The notes beneath the pieces are model-generated. The model was not told where the DNA came from and searched no databases. It saw only the letters and a program-made list of their open reading frames with translations. From Iodobacter fluviatilis (lineage in GTDB: Bacteria; Pseudomonadota; Gammaproteobacteria; Burkholderiales; Chitinibacteraceae), in the NCBI RefSeq assembly GCF_900451195.1, contig NZ_UGHR01000001.1:496001-560000 (forward strand): a DNA stretch of 64,000 bases. The letters run 5' to 3'. Shown here in pieces: positions 1-9,378 of the stretch (the stretch's first letter is position 1; the number at the start of each line of letters is the position of its first letter). Position numbers and translations under genes: made by a program.

Positions 1-55
1 AATATAATAACAATTACACTCTATGCCTGTTTACCGGCTAAAGAGAGAAAACCCC

Positions 56-1933
56 ATGTTGAAGATCCTCAGTGCGCTGTTGTGTGTCATCTCAATGATG
101 GCATGGGCAGAGCCTGATACCGAGTTTTTAGAGCCTGAGCAGGCCCTTAAAATGAGCGCCAGCGCACGCGATCACCAAACGGTGGAAGTGCGCTTTGCGA
201 TTGCTCAGGGCTATTATCTTTACAAAAATAAGCTGAAAATTTCTGCGGATCAGGGCGTGCAGCTGGGAGAGATCGATTTTCCTGCCTCATTGCCGCACGA
301 TGACCCTAACTTTGGCAAGGTAGAAACCTATCGCGGGCAATTGGTCCTGCCAGTGCAGATTAAAAACCCGGCAGCTCAGCAATTTAAATTAACCGTGATT
401 GCACAGGGCTGTGCAGATGCGGGCCTCTGTTATCCGCCTATTACCCAGATTGCAGATATAAAGCTGGCTGCTCTGGCGCGCAGCAAAGCTTCGGCGGTGG
501 CGGTGCTGGCCTCTGCCATTAAGCCTGCTGTAAATACTGAAACCCCTGTGATTAAAGAGCTTGCTAAAGAGACACTTGCCAGCGCCAGTGTAGCTTCAGC
601 CGTGCTGATTACTGCGGTTGCCCCGGCCGTAGCAGCCCCTTTGGCGCAGGCCAGTGATACCGGGCAAATCAATTCATTGCTGGGCAGTGGCAATCTCACA
701 CTCATTCTCTTTAGCTTTTTTGGTTTTGGTCTTTTACTGGCTTTAACGCCCTGTGTGTTTCCAATGATGCCGATTTTATCGGGGATTATTATTGGCCACG
801 GTGATCAGATCAGCAAAAAACGCGCCTTTGTTTTATCGCTTTTTTATGTGCTGGGCATGGCGGTCAGCTATGCCGCGGCAGGCGTGGCCGCAGGCTTATC
901 GGGCTCTATGCTTTCTGCCGCTTTGCAAAATATCTGGGTATTAGGCGCGTTTGCACTGGTGTTTGTGCTGCTGTCTTTATCGATGTTTGGCTTTTATGAG
1001 CTGCAATTGCCCGCATCATTGCAAAGCAAAATTTCTGGCAGTGCAAATCGCCAGCAGGGTGGCTCTATGCTGGGTGTGCTGATTATGGGCGCCTTATCTG
1101 CGCTGATTGTCGGGCCTTGTGTGGCTGCACCTCTGGCAGGCGCACTGCTCTATATCGCGCAAACGCATAACGCAGTGTTGGGAGGGGCGGCGCTGTTTGT
1201 GATGGCGCTGGGTATGGGCGTGCCGCTGATTATGGTGGCCTGCGCCGCATCGGCCCTGCCGCGTGCCGGGGCATGGATGGAAAATATTAAGAAAGTATTC
1301 GGTGTTTTATTGCTGGCTGTAGCGATCTGGCTGGTATCCCCAGTATTGCCCGCGGTATTTGCCATGCTGGCATGGGCTGCGCTCTTGATTATTTCTGCCA
1401 TCTTTTTGCGGGCGATTGATCCGCTTCCGGCAGACAGTAAAGGCTGGCCGCGCTTTTGCAAAGGGCTGGGGGTGATTGCACTTCTGGCAGGATCTGCACT
1501 ATTGATTGGTGCACTCAGCGGCGGGCGTGATCCGCTGCAGCCTTTGCAAGGCCTGCAGGCACAGGCTAAAGCAGAGTCTTATCCAGCATTCAGTAAGGTT
1601 TCCTCACTTGCCCAATTAGGGCGTGAGCTGGCGCAAACCAATCAGCCGGTCATGCTCGATTTTTATGCGGATTGGTGTGTTTCTTGTAAAGAAATGGAAA
1701 AGCTGACTTTTTCAAATCCGGAAGTCGCTGCCAGGATGGGGCAAATGAAACGATTACAGGTGGATGTCACCGCTAATACAGATAACGATAAAGCATTATT
1801 AAAGCGCTTTAAGTTATTTGGCCCGCCTGGAATTATTTTCTTTAATAAAGAAGGTAAAGAGCTGCAAAGCAGTATTGGCTTTAAATCTGCCGAACCATTT
1901 AAGCAATTACTGGATCAGGTGCTGGCTAAATAA
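56..1933 (+). CDS. dsbD: Thiol:disulfide interchange protein DsbD
   Basis: Inner-membrane protein that passes electrons from cytoplasmic thioredoxin to periplasmic thiol proteins. The three expected redox modules are visible: an N-terminal periplasmic domain with C119 and C125, a multi-helix membrane domain with one cysteine in each half (C233 in a TPCVFPMMP motif, C355 in GPCVAAP), and a C-terminal thioredoxin domain with CVSC at 541-544. The ATG at 56 is chosen over one at 23 because it begins directly with a signal peptide (MLKILSALLC, cleaved near residue 18) and has a purine-rich AGAGAGAAAA stretch just upstream. Length of 625 residues is normal for DsbD. An alanine-rich linker near residues 140-210 joins the first domain to the membrane part. 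It ends in a strong terminator, so it appears to be transcribed alone or as the last gene of a unit starting before the window. Confidence 0.96.
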   Translation: MLKILSALLCVISMMAWAEPDTEFLEPEQALKMSASARDHQTVEVRFAIAQGYYLYKNKLKISADQGVQLGEIDFPASLPHDDPNFGKVETYRGQLVLPVQIKNPAAQQFKLTVIAQGCADAGLCYPPITQIADIKLAALARSKASAVAVLASAIKPAVNTETPVIKELAKETLASASVASAVLITAVAPAVAAPLAQASDTGQINSLLGSGNLTLILFSFFGFGLLLALTPCVFPMMPILSGIIIGHGDQISKKRAFVLSLFYVLGMAVSYAAAGVAAGLSGSMLSAALQNIWVLGAFALVFVLLSLSMFGFYELQLPASLQSKISGSANRQQGGSMLGVLIMGALSALIVGPCVAAPLAGALLYIAQTHNAVLGGAALFVMALGMGVPLIMVACAASALPRAGAWMENIKKVFGVLLLAVAIWLVSPVLPAVFAMLAWAALLIISAIFLRAIDPLPADSKGWPRFCKGLGVIALLAGSALLIGALSGGRDPLQPLQGLQAQAKAESYPAFSKVSSLAQLGRELAQTNQPVMLDFYADWCVSCKEMEKLTFSNPEVAARMGQMKRLQVDVTANTDNDKALLKRFKLFGPPGIIFFNKEGKELQSSIGFKSAEPFKQLLDQVLAK

Positions 1934-1970
1934 CTCATTTAATCTATCTATAGAATATTTTCTTTTATAT

Positions 1971-2017
1971 AAAACCCCGCCATCGCAATTGCGAATCTGG
2001 CGGGGTTTTTATTTTTT
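1971..2017 (+). terminator. Rho-independent terminator after dsbD
   Basis: A 12-bp stem (AAAACCCCGCCA pairing with TGGCGGGGTTTT) with a short loop is followed by a T-rich run. It lies 37 bases after the dsbD stop codon. The remaining 226 bases to the next gene are very AT-rich and presumably hold the promoter of the TonB-dependent receptor; no operator was recognised in them. Confidence 0.9.
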
Positions 2018-2243
2018 ACCGATTATCCTGCATTAAATAAACCATTGTTGCAGTAATGCAAATTTTTAATAAATTTTTTTATATATAAATCAAAGTGTTA
2101 TTGCAATGCCCAGGGTTTTTAATTATTTGCTTGTCATCATTCTTCACCTTTATGATAAATTTTGGTTATTGGTATATAAATCATATTTTTCATAACTTCT
2201 AGGTATAAATAGCGAGCGCTTTTTATCCGTCAAAGGGGACGAC

Positions 2244-4799
2244 ATGCATTTCAGACCAAAACTACTGGCGATTGTGATTGCTCAGATCACGGCTTCTACT
2301 CTGGCTTACGCTGCAGATCTTCCAACGAATAAGGTTGAACGCGTTGAGGTAGTGGGCTCCAATATCAAACGTATAAATAAGGAAGGCCCGTCGCCGGTCA
2401 CCATTATCAAGCGCGATGAAATTGAAAAATCCGGTGCCACCACCGTGGTCGAAGCGCTGGATAATCTTTTACCTAAAGCTTCCTTAGAATTTGCCACCGA
2501 TGGCGGTCGGTTTGCACCGGGCTCCAGTACCGTGGGCCTGCGGGGCATGGGCGCTAAAAACACGCTGATTTTATTGAATGGCCGTCGTCTTGCGCCAAAT
2601 GGCTTTGCCGATGTGGATACCAGCCCGGTCAGCCTGAACAATATTCCGCTCTCTGCCATCGAGCAAATTGAAGTGCTTTACGATGGTGCAGCGGCTATTT
2701 ACGGCTCTGATGCGGTGGCAGGGGTGATTAACTTTAAAACCAAGCGCAATTTTCAAGGCGTTTCGATTACGGGTAAATACGGGCAAAACTTTGCGGGCGA
2801 TGGCCAGGATTTAGTATTGGGCATTGCCGCTGGCTTTGGTAATTTAAATGAAGATAATCAGAATTTATTAGTGACGCTGGATGTAACTGAGAAAAAACCG
2901 ACTCTTGATAATAAGCATGATGCAACTAAAAATCTGGATAAGCGTGGATTAGGCGGGGCAGATAATCGCTTTACCGGTTTGCATGGTGGCGCTTATAAAA
3001 TTAAAGGGGGAACAACTACTCTGTTGCCAGGTTGCGAAGGCAATGGCGAAATTGTGACTGATCCATTTGGCAATCAGAAATGCTTTTCTAATGAAAATCT
3101 TTACCGCAGTGCACATATAAAGCGCTTAAATGCCAATGCGCTTTATAACTATCAGATCAGTGATGATGCATTATTATTTGCCGAGCTGGGCATTGGCCAA
3201 GACAGACAAGCATTTGAAAGCTGGCCGCTTTCTATTCCCGCGGCACAAGCAGTCATTAAAGCGGGTGATGCGGCGTATAAAGATGTGATTAACGGTGTAA
3301 AAACAAATGGCAAGGATATCACCATTACCCGGCGTATTTATGAAGCAGGTTTAGCGCAAAATAATGTAGATAGCGATACGTTGCGTGCTGTTTTAGGGGC
3401 CAAAGCCTCGCTGGGGGGCTGGGATGGTGAAACTGCTTTAACTTACAGTAGCAATAAAAGCAGCCAGGCGAGAGATCGCGCTGACGCGGCAAAAATTACT
3501 GCTGCCTTTAAAAAGGGCGGATATGATCCATTTGTGGCCAATAATCAGGTTGAATTAGCCAAAGCCTTAATTACATCCCGTTATCGTGAAGGCACTGCAT
3601 CTTTATTAATTGGTGATGCGCGTGTATCTCATTCTTCACTATTTCAATTAGCGGGGGGGGATGTTGGTTTTGCAGCCGGCGTGAATATTTTAAAAGAAAA
3701 AGCAGTAGAAGACAGCACTGTAGAGAGCAGCCGCTGGGTTAAATCAATCTATGGAGAATTAAATATTCCGGTATTAAAAAATCTGGAAATACAAGCTGCA
3801 TTGCGTTATGACCATTACGACGATGTGGGTGGGGCAACATCGCCTAAAGTCGCTGTTGCATATCGCCCTGTTGAATCTCTGTTATTACGCGGATCGGCCA
3901 CAAGTACATTCAGAGCGCCCAGCTTGCAGCAATTAGGAATGTCGCCTACTCCAAGCTATTACTTTTATAATGACTGGGCCCGCTGCAAGCCAATGGGTGT
4001 TCCAAATGGCGAATGCATCGGCAGGGTTGATTTAAACAGCCGCAGCAATCCAGAATTAAAACCTGAAACATCCAATAACTTAACGCTGGGCTTTGTATTT
4101 CAGCCACTAAAAGACTTATCTCTGAGCATTGATTGGTACAGTATCAAGCAAAATGATGCAATTGCACGCTTGGATCCGCAGTATGTGATTGATCACGAAG
4201 ACAGCAATCCTGCTATGGGAAAATTAATTAAGCGCCTGGCGCTGGATCCGGATGAATTAAAAAATTACCCAGGTTTAACTAAGGGGAAAATTGAAGTGGT
4301 TGATTTGCCTTTGGCTAATATCGGCCAGATTGATACATCAGGTATCGATGTGGATTTCAATTTTGCCTATAAAACCAATGGCTGGGGCAAGTTTACATTC
4401 AGGGATCAATTCAGCTACTTGTTAAGTTATAAGCGCTCCGATCTGGAAGGAACAGATCCTGTAGAGCGTACGGGTGGATATAATAATCCTGACTGGTCTA
4501 ACCGGATTTCGCTGGGCTATCAGTATGCAGAATACGATGCCACTTTAACCGCCAAAACGTATGCCCGTGTGCATGATGCTGCCGATCTGCCAGAAAACAG
4601 CAGTAATCCGGATGGCTATTTGCCTTCATATACCGTGTTTAATTTATCTGCGGGTTATCAGCTCAATAAAAATACCTCTTTTGTATTGGGCGTGAATAAT
4701 CTGTTTGATAAAGTTGCACCATATTCTGTTGATGGTGGCGGATATAACGGTACCACATCAGGCCGCTACGGATTTATTGGCTTTGATTACAAACTTTAA
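2244..4799 (+). CDS. TonB-dependent outer-membrane receptor
   Basis: An 851-residue outer-membrane receptor with a signal peptide (cleaved near residue 23, after LAYA), a plug domain (roughly residues 35-165, with the typical run IEQIEVLYDGAAAIYGSDA) and a long C-terminal beta-barrel whose strands end near the C-terminal GFIGFDYKL. The ligand cannot be read from the sequence; the plug resembles the CirA/OMR branch used by receptors for siderophores, nickel, cobalamin or oligosaccharides. A good ribosome binding site (AAAGGGGAC) precedes the ATG. The gene stands alone with no TonB/ExbBD or transporter genes nearby. A run of eight G residues at 3653-3660 lies inside the coding region and could permit slippage (see findings). 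The last residue is Leu rather than the usual Phe, although aromatic residues precede it. Confidence 0.93.
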   Translation: MHFRPKLLAIVIAQITASTLAYAADLPTNKVERVEVVGSNIKRINKEGPSPVTIIKRDEIEKSGATTVVEALDNLLPKASLEFATDGGRFAPGSSTVGLRGMGAKNTLILLNGRRLAPNGFADVDTSPVSLNNIPLSAIEQIEVLYDGAAAIYGSDAVAGVINFKTKRNFQGVSITGKYGQNFAGDGQDLVLGIAAGFGNLNEDNQNLLVTLDVTEKKPTLDNKHDATKNLDKRGLGGADNRFTGLHGGAYKIKGGTTTLLPGCEGNGEIVTDPFGNQKCFSNENLYRSAHIKRLNANALYNYQISDDALLFAELGIGQDRQAFESWPLSIPAAQAVIKAGDAAYKDVINGVKTNGKDITITRRIYEAGLAQNNVDSDTLRAVLGAKASLGGWDGETALTYSSNKSSQARDRADAAKITAAFKKGGYDPFVANNQVELAKALITSRYREGTASLLIGDARVSHSSLFQLAGGDVGFAAGVNILKEKAVEDSTVESSRWVKSIYGELNIPVLKNLEIQAALRYDHYDDVGGATSPKVAVAYRPVESLLLRGSATSTFRAPSLQQLGMSPTPSYYFYNDWARCKPMGVPNGECIGRVDLNSRSNPELKPETSNNLTLGFVFQPLKDLSLSIDWYSIKQNDAIARLDPQYVIDHEDSNPAMGKLIKRLALDPDELKNYPGLTKGKIEVVDLPLANIGQIDTSGIDVDFNFAYKTNGWGKFTFRDQFSYLLSYKRSDLEGTDPVERTGGYNNPDWSNRISLGYQYAEYDATLTAKTYARVHDAADLPENSSNPDGYLPSYTVFNLSAGYQLNKNTSFVLGVNNLFDKVAPYSVDGGGYNGTTSGRYGFIGFDYKL

Positions 4800-4811
4800 A
4801 GAGTCATTAAA

Positions 4812-4836
4812 ATAAAAAGCAGGCCGCCGGGCCTGC
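4812..4836 (-). terminator. Terminator of the AraC-type gene
   Basis: The stem GCAGGCC/GGGCCTGC (4819-4836) is followed on the minus strand by a T-rich run (the A-rich 4810-4818 on the plus strand). It lies between the convergent TonB receptor and AraC-type genes. The poly-T side serves the minus-strand gene; it may also slow read-through from the receptor. Confidence 0.75.
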
Positions 4837-4860
4837 TATGCGGGTCATGATTAGATCTGA

Positions 4861-5712
4861 TTAAGCGGCTAGCGCCACCCAAATCTCGGTACGTAAATCT
4901 TTAGGCGGGGTATTGTGTGGCAGATTCAGATATTGCTCGATAACGGGCACATTGGCGGGCTGCTCGCCGCTTTGTGGCAGCCATACCCCAAACAGCCAGT
5001 GATAAGCCTGCTGCAGCTCGCTATAGGGGCCTCGATGCTCAATCACTCCGTAACGCCCGGCGGGGATTTGCGTGCGTGCCAGCTCATCAGGCAAAACGCC
5101 ATCGGCTTTGATTTCTACGCAGGCATCCGAGCGTAAATCTGCCTCGGCCACACTCTGCGGATCATCATGATATTGGGCAAACCAGCGCACTTGTTGCGGA
5201 TCAACAGGCAGTGCTGTCTTAGATAATTGCAGCCGTGCAAAGGCCTCACCAATCTTCAGATAAGAGCCATGATGGCGGCTGGCGGCCAAGTGAATCGGCG
5301 TATCAAGTTTACGAAATTCAACGTTATACATACCAAGCTCCTGATTAATTTGAGAATGGATGTGGCTGAGTCTTTGCCTGCGGTAAGCCCCAGGTGGCAT
5401 GCCGTGCGCGGCAGCAAAAGAGCGCACAAAGGCCGCGCTGCTTTGATATCCCGCACGCTGAGCAATGCGGATTAAGGGGGTTTCATTCGTTTGGGCTAAT
5501 TGCCGCGACGCATACATCAAACGCATACGCAGCTGAGTGGCGTTGACCGTTTCGCCCATCATTTCACGATAAATACGGTGAAAATGAAACGGCGAAAAAT
5601 GCGCAATGCCCGCTAATTGCTCAATTGAATACGACGCTGTGGGGTCTTGCCAGATGGTATTCACCACCCGCATCAGCCGCCGCCCATAATCCTCTACCGT
5701 TGGTTTTCTCAT
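4861..5712 (-). CDS. AraC-family regulator with GyrI-like effector domain
   Basis: A 283-residue transcriptional regulator with the DNA-binding part first: an AraC-type double helix-turn-helix at about residues 5-105 (YSIEQLAGIAHFSPFHFHRI and ...QRAGYQSSAAFVRSFAAAHG), followed by a GyrI-like/SOUL-type small-molecule-binding domain from about residue 125 to the end. This order is typical of the Rob/SoxS-like effector-binding group, which often controls drug or toxicant responses. The start at 5712 (MRKPT) is preferred to one four codons upstream, because a GGAGAGAGGG ribosome binding site immediately precedes it and would overlap the upstream codon. It converges with the TonB receptor; no target gene is adjacent, so its regulon is unknown. 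Confidence 0.9.
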   Translation of the reverse strand: MRKPTVEDYGRRLMRVVNTIWQDPTASYSIEQLAGIAHFSPFHFHRIYREMMGETVNATQLRMRLMYASRQLAQTNETPLIRIAQRAGYQSSAAFVRSFAAAHGMPPGAYRRQRLSHIHSQINQELGMYNVEFRKLDTPIHLAASRHHGSYLKIGEAFARLQLSKTALPVDPQQVRWFAQYHDDPQSVAEADLRSDACVEIKADGVLPDELARTQIPAGRYGVIEHRGPYSELQQAYHWLFGVWLPQSGEQPANVPVIEQYLNLPHNTPPKDLRTEIWVALAA

Positions 5713-6044
5713 CCCTCTCTCCATGCCTCACAGATTAAGCAGATACGATTGATATAGGTTGCTAAGTTTTGAGGAGATTCTGCCAGATGCGCTAGGGCGA
5801 GTGATACAGATAAATGTTTGGTCTGCGTTATTGCTCGTGATGAGTTGGCAATGTGGTCAGGAAATGAGGAGGAATAAATGCAGACCATCAGGGGGAGGGA
5901 AAAAGTTTGGGGCTGGGAGTAAGGAGCAGTTGCTGCAGTTAACAGATCAGAAGCTTATTGGGGCCTAGATCGCAGAAGTTTTGCCTGGTATTGCAGTGTA
6001 TTTGGGTGGGTGAAGGCGTTGCTGCCTGTGGTAAAACGCGTCAG

Positions 6045-6255
6045 CAAAAAGCGGGCAGTGCCCTAAGACCGTTTACTTAAGCGATTTTGCTTAATTTCCC
6101 CCCTTTGAAAAAGGGGGGCTAGGGGGGATTTGCAGTAGACGCTGAGCTTTATAAGCAAAAAACCAAAGGCAAATCCCCCTCAATCCCCCTTTTACAAAGG
6201 GGGAAGCAAAACCAATACCTTAAGTGAACGGCATTAGGGCAGTGCCCGCTTTTTG
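6045..6255. repeat. 211-bp imperfect palindromic repeat (MITE-like)
   Basis: The left and right halves are inverted copies of each other. The outer arms at 6045-6066 and 6234-6255 match at 21 of 22 positions; further in, CGTTTACTTAAG matches the inverse of CTTAAGTGAACG, TTTTGCTT matches AAGCAAAA, and the C-tract blocks CCCCCCTTTGAAAAAGG and CCCCCTTTTACAAAGGGGG form internal stems. The element fills most of the 553-bp gap between the AraC-type and thioredoxin-like genes; the rest (5713-6044) shows nothing recognisable. Related fragments lie at 19719-19752 and 45262-45300. No transposase and no clear target duplication were seen. It may also act as a terminator for the gene ending at 6266. Confidence 0.8.
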
Positions 6256-6265
6256 TCGTTGCTGA

Positions 6266-7795
6266 TTAAGCCTTAGGCTTGAGTAAATCTTGGCAAATAC
6301 CACGCTGCGGATCGCTGGCTGGCAGCTTGCTGCAGATACCATTTAGCTGGGTCAGTACACGGCCAACTGCTGCATCGTGCTGCTTGTCTTTATTCCAAGT
6401 AGCAAGCTTATTGACGATTTTTTCAATAGAGCGGCGGCTGCGTTCGTAAAAGGCGTTCGGTGTAACGGCGACTTCTTTCAAAATGCTTTGCGCTGTCTGT
6501 TCGATGCGCTCTTCATTTTGCGGTGCCAGATCAACCAGTGCGCTTACATAGCTGCTACCCCATTGCACGCGGGTGGCCGGGCCTTCGGACTTTTTATACG
6601 CTTCTTCGTACCAGCCTAAGGCACCCGTCTTATCGCCGCGTTTTTTGGCATTAGAGCCTAAGGAAAGCATAAAGTAGTAAGGCGCGTGCGAGCGTTTTAG
6701 CTCGGCTTTAAGTAAGACATCCGATTCATCCAGCAAGCCGGCTTCGCTAAGTGTGTAAGCCGCAGTGCTGATCACCGACTGGCGCTCGTAACCATTGGTG
6801 GTGGTTTTGTCTGCCTCTGCCACGCGTTCAAGCACTTCTTTAATGATGGGGGCTGCCAGCTTGCTGTCTTTGGCTGCATCCAGCTTGGCCAGCGCCACCT
6901 GGCTGGTGAGGGCGCTTAAGCGGTCATTGGCCGATAGGGTTTTATCCAGCGCCAGTTGTTGCAAGGCTTTATTCCAAGCTTCGCTTAACTGGCTGCGCTC
7001 GCTGGTTTGCGCCTTACTTAGGTAGCCGACAATTTCGGTGGCGCTATTGACGAGCACATCAAAGTTATCGCGGGTTTGCTGCTTATCGGCCAGCACTTTA
7101 TGCACCAGCGTCAGCTCTTCTGCCGAGCCTGTTGTCTTATCATCACCCGCTGCTTGCGCTATGGCTTTCAGCTGCAAATGAGTTGAGGCATAGCTTTCAG
7201 CGGCCGGTACAGATTTGGCTAGGGTTTTCAGTGTGGCAGCCAGCTGATCTTCGGGTACCAGCTGAGCCTGATCCGAATCCCATGAGTAATCGGCCAGTAA
7301 GCGCCAGTCATCGCTGCTGAGTTTTCCGCCCGCCAGCGCGCTACTTAGTGTTTCTTTAACTGGGCGGGCGTTAGAGAGGCCTAATTCCAGCGTGCTCAGG
7401 TAGCGGTCTGCATCTACTTCACCTGGCAGGCGGGTGATTTCGGAGCCATCAGGCTTAAACAAAATCATGCTGGGGTAGCCGCGCACTTTAAACTGGCTGG
7501 CCAGCTTTTGCGCGCCTGCGCTATCGCCATCGATATACACCGGAATAAATTGCTTGGTGCGATCAATAAAGCGCTGCTGATTAAACACCGTGGCTTTAAT
7601 CTGATTGCAAGGCGGGCACCATGTTGCACCCCAGTATAAAAACAGCGGCTTTTTCTCGGCTTTGGCTTTGGCAAAAGCCGCAGCCACATCACCTTGCTCC
7701 CATGCGATACCGGCAGGAGCAGAGGAAGAAGCGGCAAAAGTGCTGCCACTGATCAAGAGCAAAGCAAGGGAGTTGGCGAGTTTCACGGTGCGCAT
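6266..7795 (-). CDS. Secreted thioredoxin-family protein
   Basis: A 509-residue protein with a signal peptide (residues 1-21, ending GSTFA), a thioredoxin-like domain around residues 30-140 containing W-C-P-P-C at 59-63 and a cis-proline region (GYPSMILF), then about 360 residues of mostly helical sequence ending near GICQDLLKPKA. The CPPC active site and signal peptide argue for a periplasmic thiol-disulfide or thiol-reducing role. The long helical C-terminal part resembles tetratricopeptide-type repeats but no repeat unit was firmly identified. The ribosome binding site is weak (AAAGA). It stands alone, bounded by a palindromic repeat downstream and about 320 bases of unremarkable DNA (7796-8117) upstream. 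Confidence 0.85.
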   Translation of the reverse strand: MRTVKLANSLALLLISGSTFAASSSAPAGIAWEQGDVAAAFAKAKAEKKPLFLYWGATWCPPCNQIKATVFNQQRFIDRTKQFIPVYIDGDSAGAQKLASQFKVRGYPSMILFKPDGSEITRLPGEVDADRYLSTLELGLSNARPVKETLSSALAGGKLSSDDWRLLADYSWDSDQAQLVPEDQLAATLKTLAKSVPAAESYASTHLQLKAIAQAAGDDKTTGSAEELTLVHKVLADKQQTRDNFDVLVNSATEIVGYLSKAQTSERSQLSEAWNKALQQLALDKTLSANDRLSALTSQVALAKLDAAKDSKLAAPIIKEVLERVAEADKTTTNGYERQSVISTAAYTLSEAGLLDESDVLLKAELKRSHAPYYFMLSLGSNAKKRGDKTGALGWYEEAYKKSEGPATRVQWGSSYVSALVDLAPQNEERIEQTAQSILKEVAVTPNAFYERSRRSIEKIVNKLATWNKDKQHDAAVGRVLTQLNGICSKLPASDPQRGICQDLLKPKA

Positions 7796-8062
7796 TCTTT
7801 ATGTGTATTTTGATGAATGTATCTTATCTTATATATTTATTTGGAATAAAAGATTTTAGGGGTTTAAGCGTATTTGTTGCGATATGACGACAGCTTGCTG
7901 GAAGGCTGGGCTGGGTCACTCTGTGATTTTTGCGATGCAGAATAGTCTCTTGCTCAGGATACAAATGAGTGTTGGCGAGCTGGCTAAGATTTTAGAGGTT
8001 GAGCGAAGTGGTGCATTGCATTATCGGTGAATAATACAAGTACCGCATAGATCGCTGAACGA

Positions 8063-8086
8063 GAAAAAGCCAACACACGCTGGCTT
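8063..8086 (-). terminator. Terminator of metR
   Basis: On the minus strand AAGCCA, an eight-base loop and TGGCTT are followed by TTTCTC. It lies about 30 bases past the metR stop codon. The stem is short (6 bp), so efficiency is uncertain. Confidence 0.55.
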
Positions 8087-8117
8087 CAGATCGCTTGTGT
8101 ATTCTTCTCTAAAAAGC

Positions 8118-9053
8118 TTACAACAAAGTCACCCCCGGCAGGCTGATGCGGCTGACCTCGCGGGTGGTGGTGACAAAGTCTTTCACAAAGGCGGTGTCAG
8201 TTTGGGTAAGGGGGATGGCGGCGTAGAGGTCGGATGTCAGGCCTTGCTCGGTGATGGGTTTGGCCACCACGTAGCCGCGCTCCAGATAATGCTGCACGCT
8301 CCAGCTGGGCAGGGCGGCGATGCCGCGGCGGCTAGCGACCAGTTGCAAGATGGCGGCGGTTAGCTCGGTAGTACGGCGCTTAGGGTTGATGCCTGCGGGC
8401 TTTAATACTTTGCGGATTAAATCCAGCATATCGTCCGGCACGGGGTAGCTGATCAGCGTTTCATTGGCAAAATCTTCGGCGCTTAAAAAGGGCTTTCCTG
8501 CCAGCGGATGATCCTTGGCGATCAGGGCGATCATTTCGTAGCTAAATAGTGGCTGATAGCTGATGCCCGCTTCATCAGCGGCCTCGGACACAATCGCCAG
8601 ATCGGCTCGGTCTTCAAATAAAAGCTGCACCGGGTCGGCATGAAAGCCGGACACGATATCCAGCTCAACCTCTGGCCAGTGGCCGCGAAAGTCATCCATG
8701 GCGGGCATCAGCCAGTCAAAACAGGTGTGGCATTCCACCGCAATACGCAGCTGGCCCGCTTCGCCTTCTCTTAATTTAGCGATATCCCGCTCGGCCTGAT
8801 CGATGCGCGGCAAAAACTCGGCGGCAAGCTGGGCGAGTTTTTCGCCCGCTGCGGTGAGTTTCAGCGGGCTGGATTTACCCGGGCTGGATTTACGCAGCAA
8901 GAGCGGCAGTGCGTAATGATCTTCTAAAAGGCGAATCTGATGCGACAGCGCCGATTGTGTCAGGTGCAAACGCTCTGCCGCACGGGTTAGATTGCCCGAT
9001 TCACGAATCGCGAGCAGGGTTTTAAGGTGGCGAAGTTCGAGTAAGGATTGCAT
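8118..9053 (-). CDS. metR: LysR-family regulator MetR
   Basis: A 311-residue LysR-type activator: winged helix-turn-helix at residues 5-65 (LRHLKTLLAIRESGNLTRAA, then LTQSALSHQIRLLE) and a substrate-binding domain after it. The segment ECHTCFDWLMPAMD is characteristic of MetR, whose co-inducer is homocysteine. It is divergent from metE, the classical MetR arrangement. The ATG at 9053 is chosen because it has AAAAAAGG upstream at good spacing and the family normally begins at this point; the 17 extra codons upstream are encoded by a dispersed repeat (9074-9125) and are not protein-like. Expected role: activates metE and possibly represses itself from the shared intergenic region. Confidence 0.93.
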   Translation of the reverse strand: MQSLLELRHLKTLLAIRESGNLTRAAERLHLTQSALSHQIRLLEDHYALPLLLRKSSPGKSSPLKLTAAGEKLAQLAAEFLPRIDQAERDIAKLREGEAGQLRIAVECHTCFDWLMPAMDDFRGHWPEVELDIVSGFHADPVQLLFEDRADLAIVSEAADEAGISYQPLFSYEMIALIAKDHPLAGKPFLSAEDFANETLISYPVPDDMLDLIRKVLKPAGINPKRRTTELTAAILQLVASRRGIAALPSWSVQHYLERGYVVAKPITEQGLTSDLYAAIPLTQTDTAFVKDFVTTTREVSRISLPGVTLL

Positions 9054-9073
9054 GGTGGCCTTTTTTGATAACT

Positions 9074-9125
9074 GAAAACCCAAGTCTTGAACCACAGAGC
9101 ACACGGAGTTACACGGAGAAAGACA
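9074..9125 (+). repeat. Dispersed short repeat, copy A
   Basis: A 50-base motif containing AAAACCCAA, TTGAACCACAGAG, CACGGAG and CACGGAGAAA. Related copies lie at 9303-9347 (inverted), 45170-45220 and 48303-48360 (inverted). Copy A begins 20 bases upstream of the metR start, so it forms the metR leader. Confidence 0.7.
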
Positions 9126-9302
9126 GAACCTTTTTTCCTTAAGCCATTATTTATTTCTTTAATGCAGAACGTTTCTAGCCGTCCTTGAAAACTGCGTTAT
9201 GTCGTCATTCCCGAGTGTTTTGTTCGGGAAACCAGTGTCTTGGCTATATTCCCGACAAAGGCACTCAGGGATGGTGGCTTTGGCGTTTCCTTTACAAAGC
9301 TC

Positions 9303-9347
9303 AGGTTTTCTCCGCGCCCTTTGTGCTTCAAGATTTGGGTTTTGCTC
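9303..9347 (-). repeat. Dispersed short repeat, copy B
   Basis: On the minus strand it reads AAAACCCAAATCTTGAAG, then a degenerate middle and GGCGCGGAGAAAACC, matching copy A at 9074-9125 over most of its length. It lies in the metR-metE intergenic region, inverted relative to copy A, about 120 bases before metE. Confidence 0.6.
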
Positions 9348-9378
9348 GTTGTAAACGACATCATTGTTGTTGAGAGTA

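Noticed and set aside
5759..5968. A 69-codon plus-strand frame between the AraC-type gene and the palindrome
   Set aside because: No ribosome binding site, no protein-like pattern, and it runs through unremarkable intergenic DNA.
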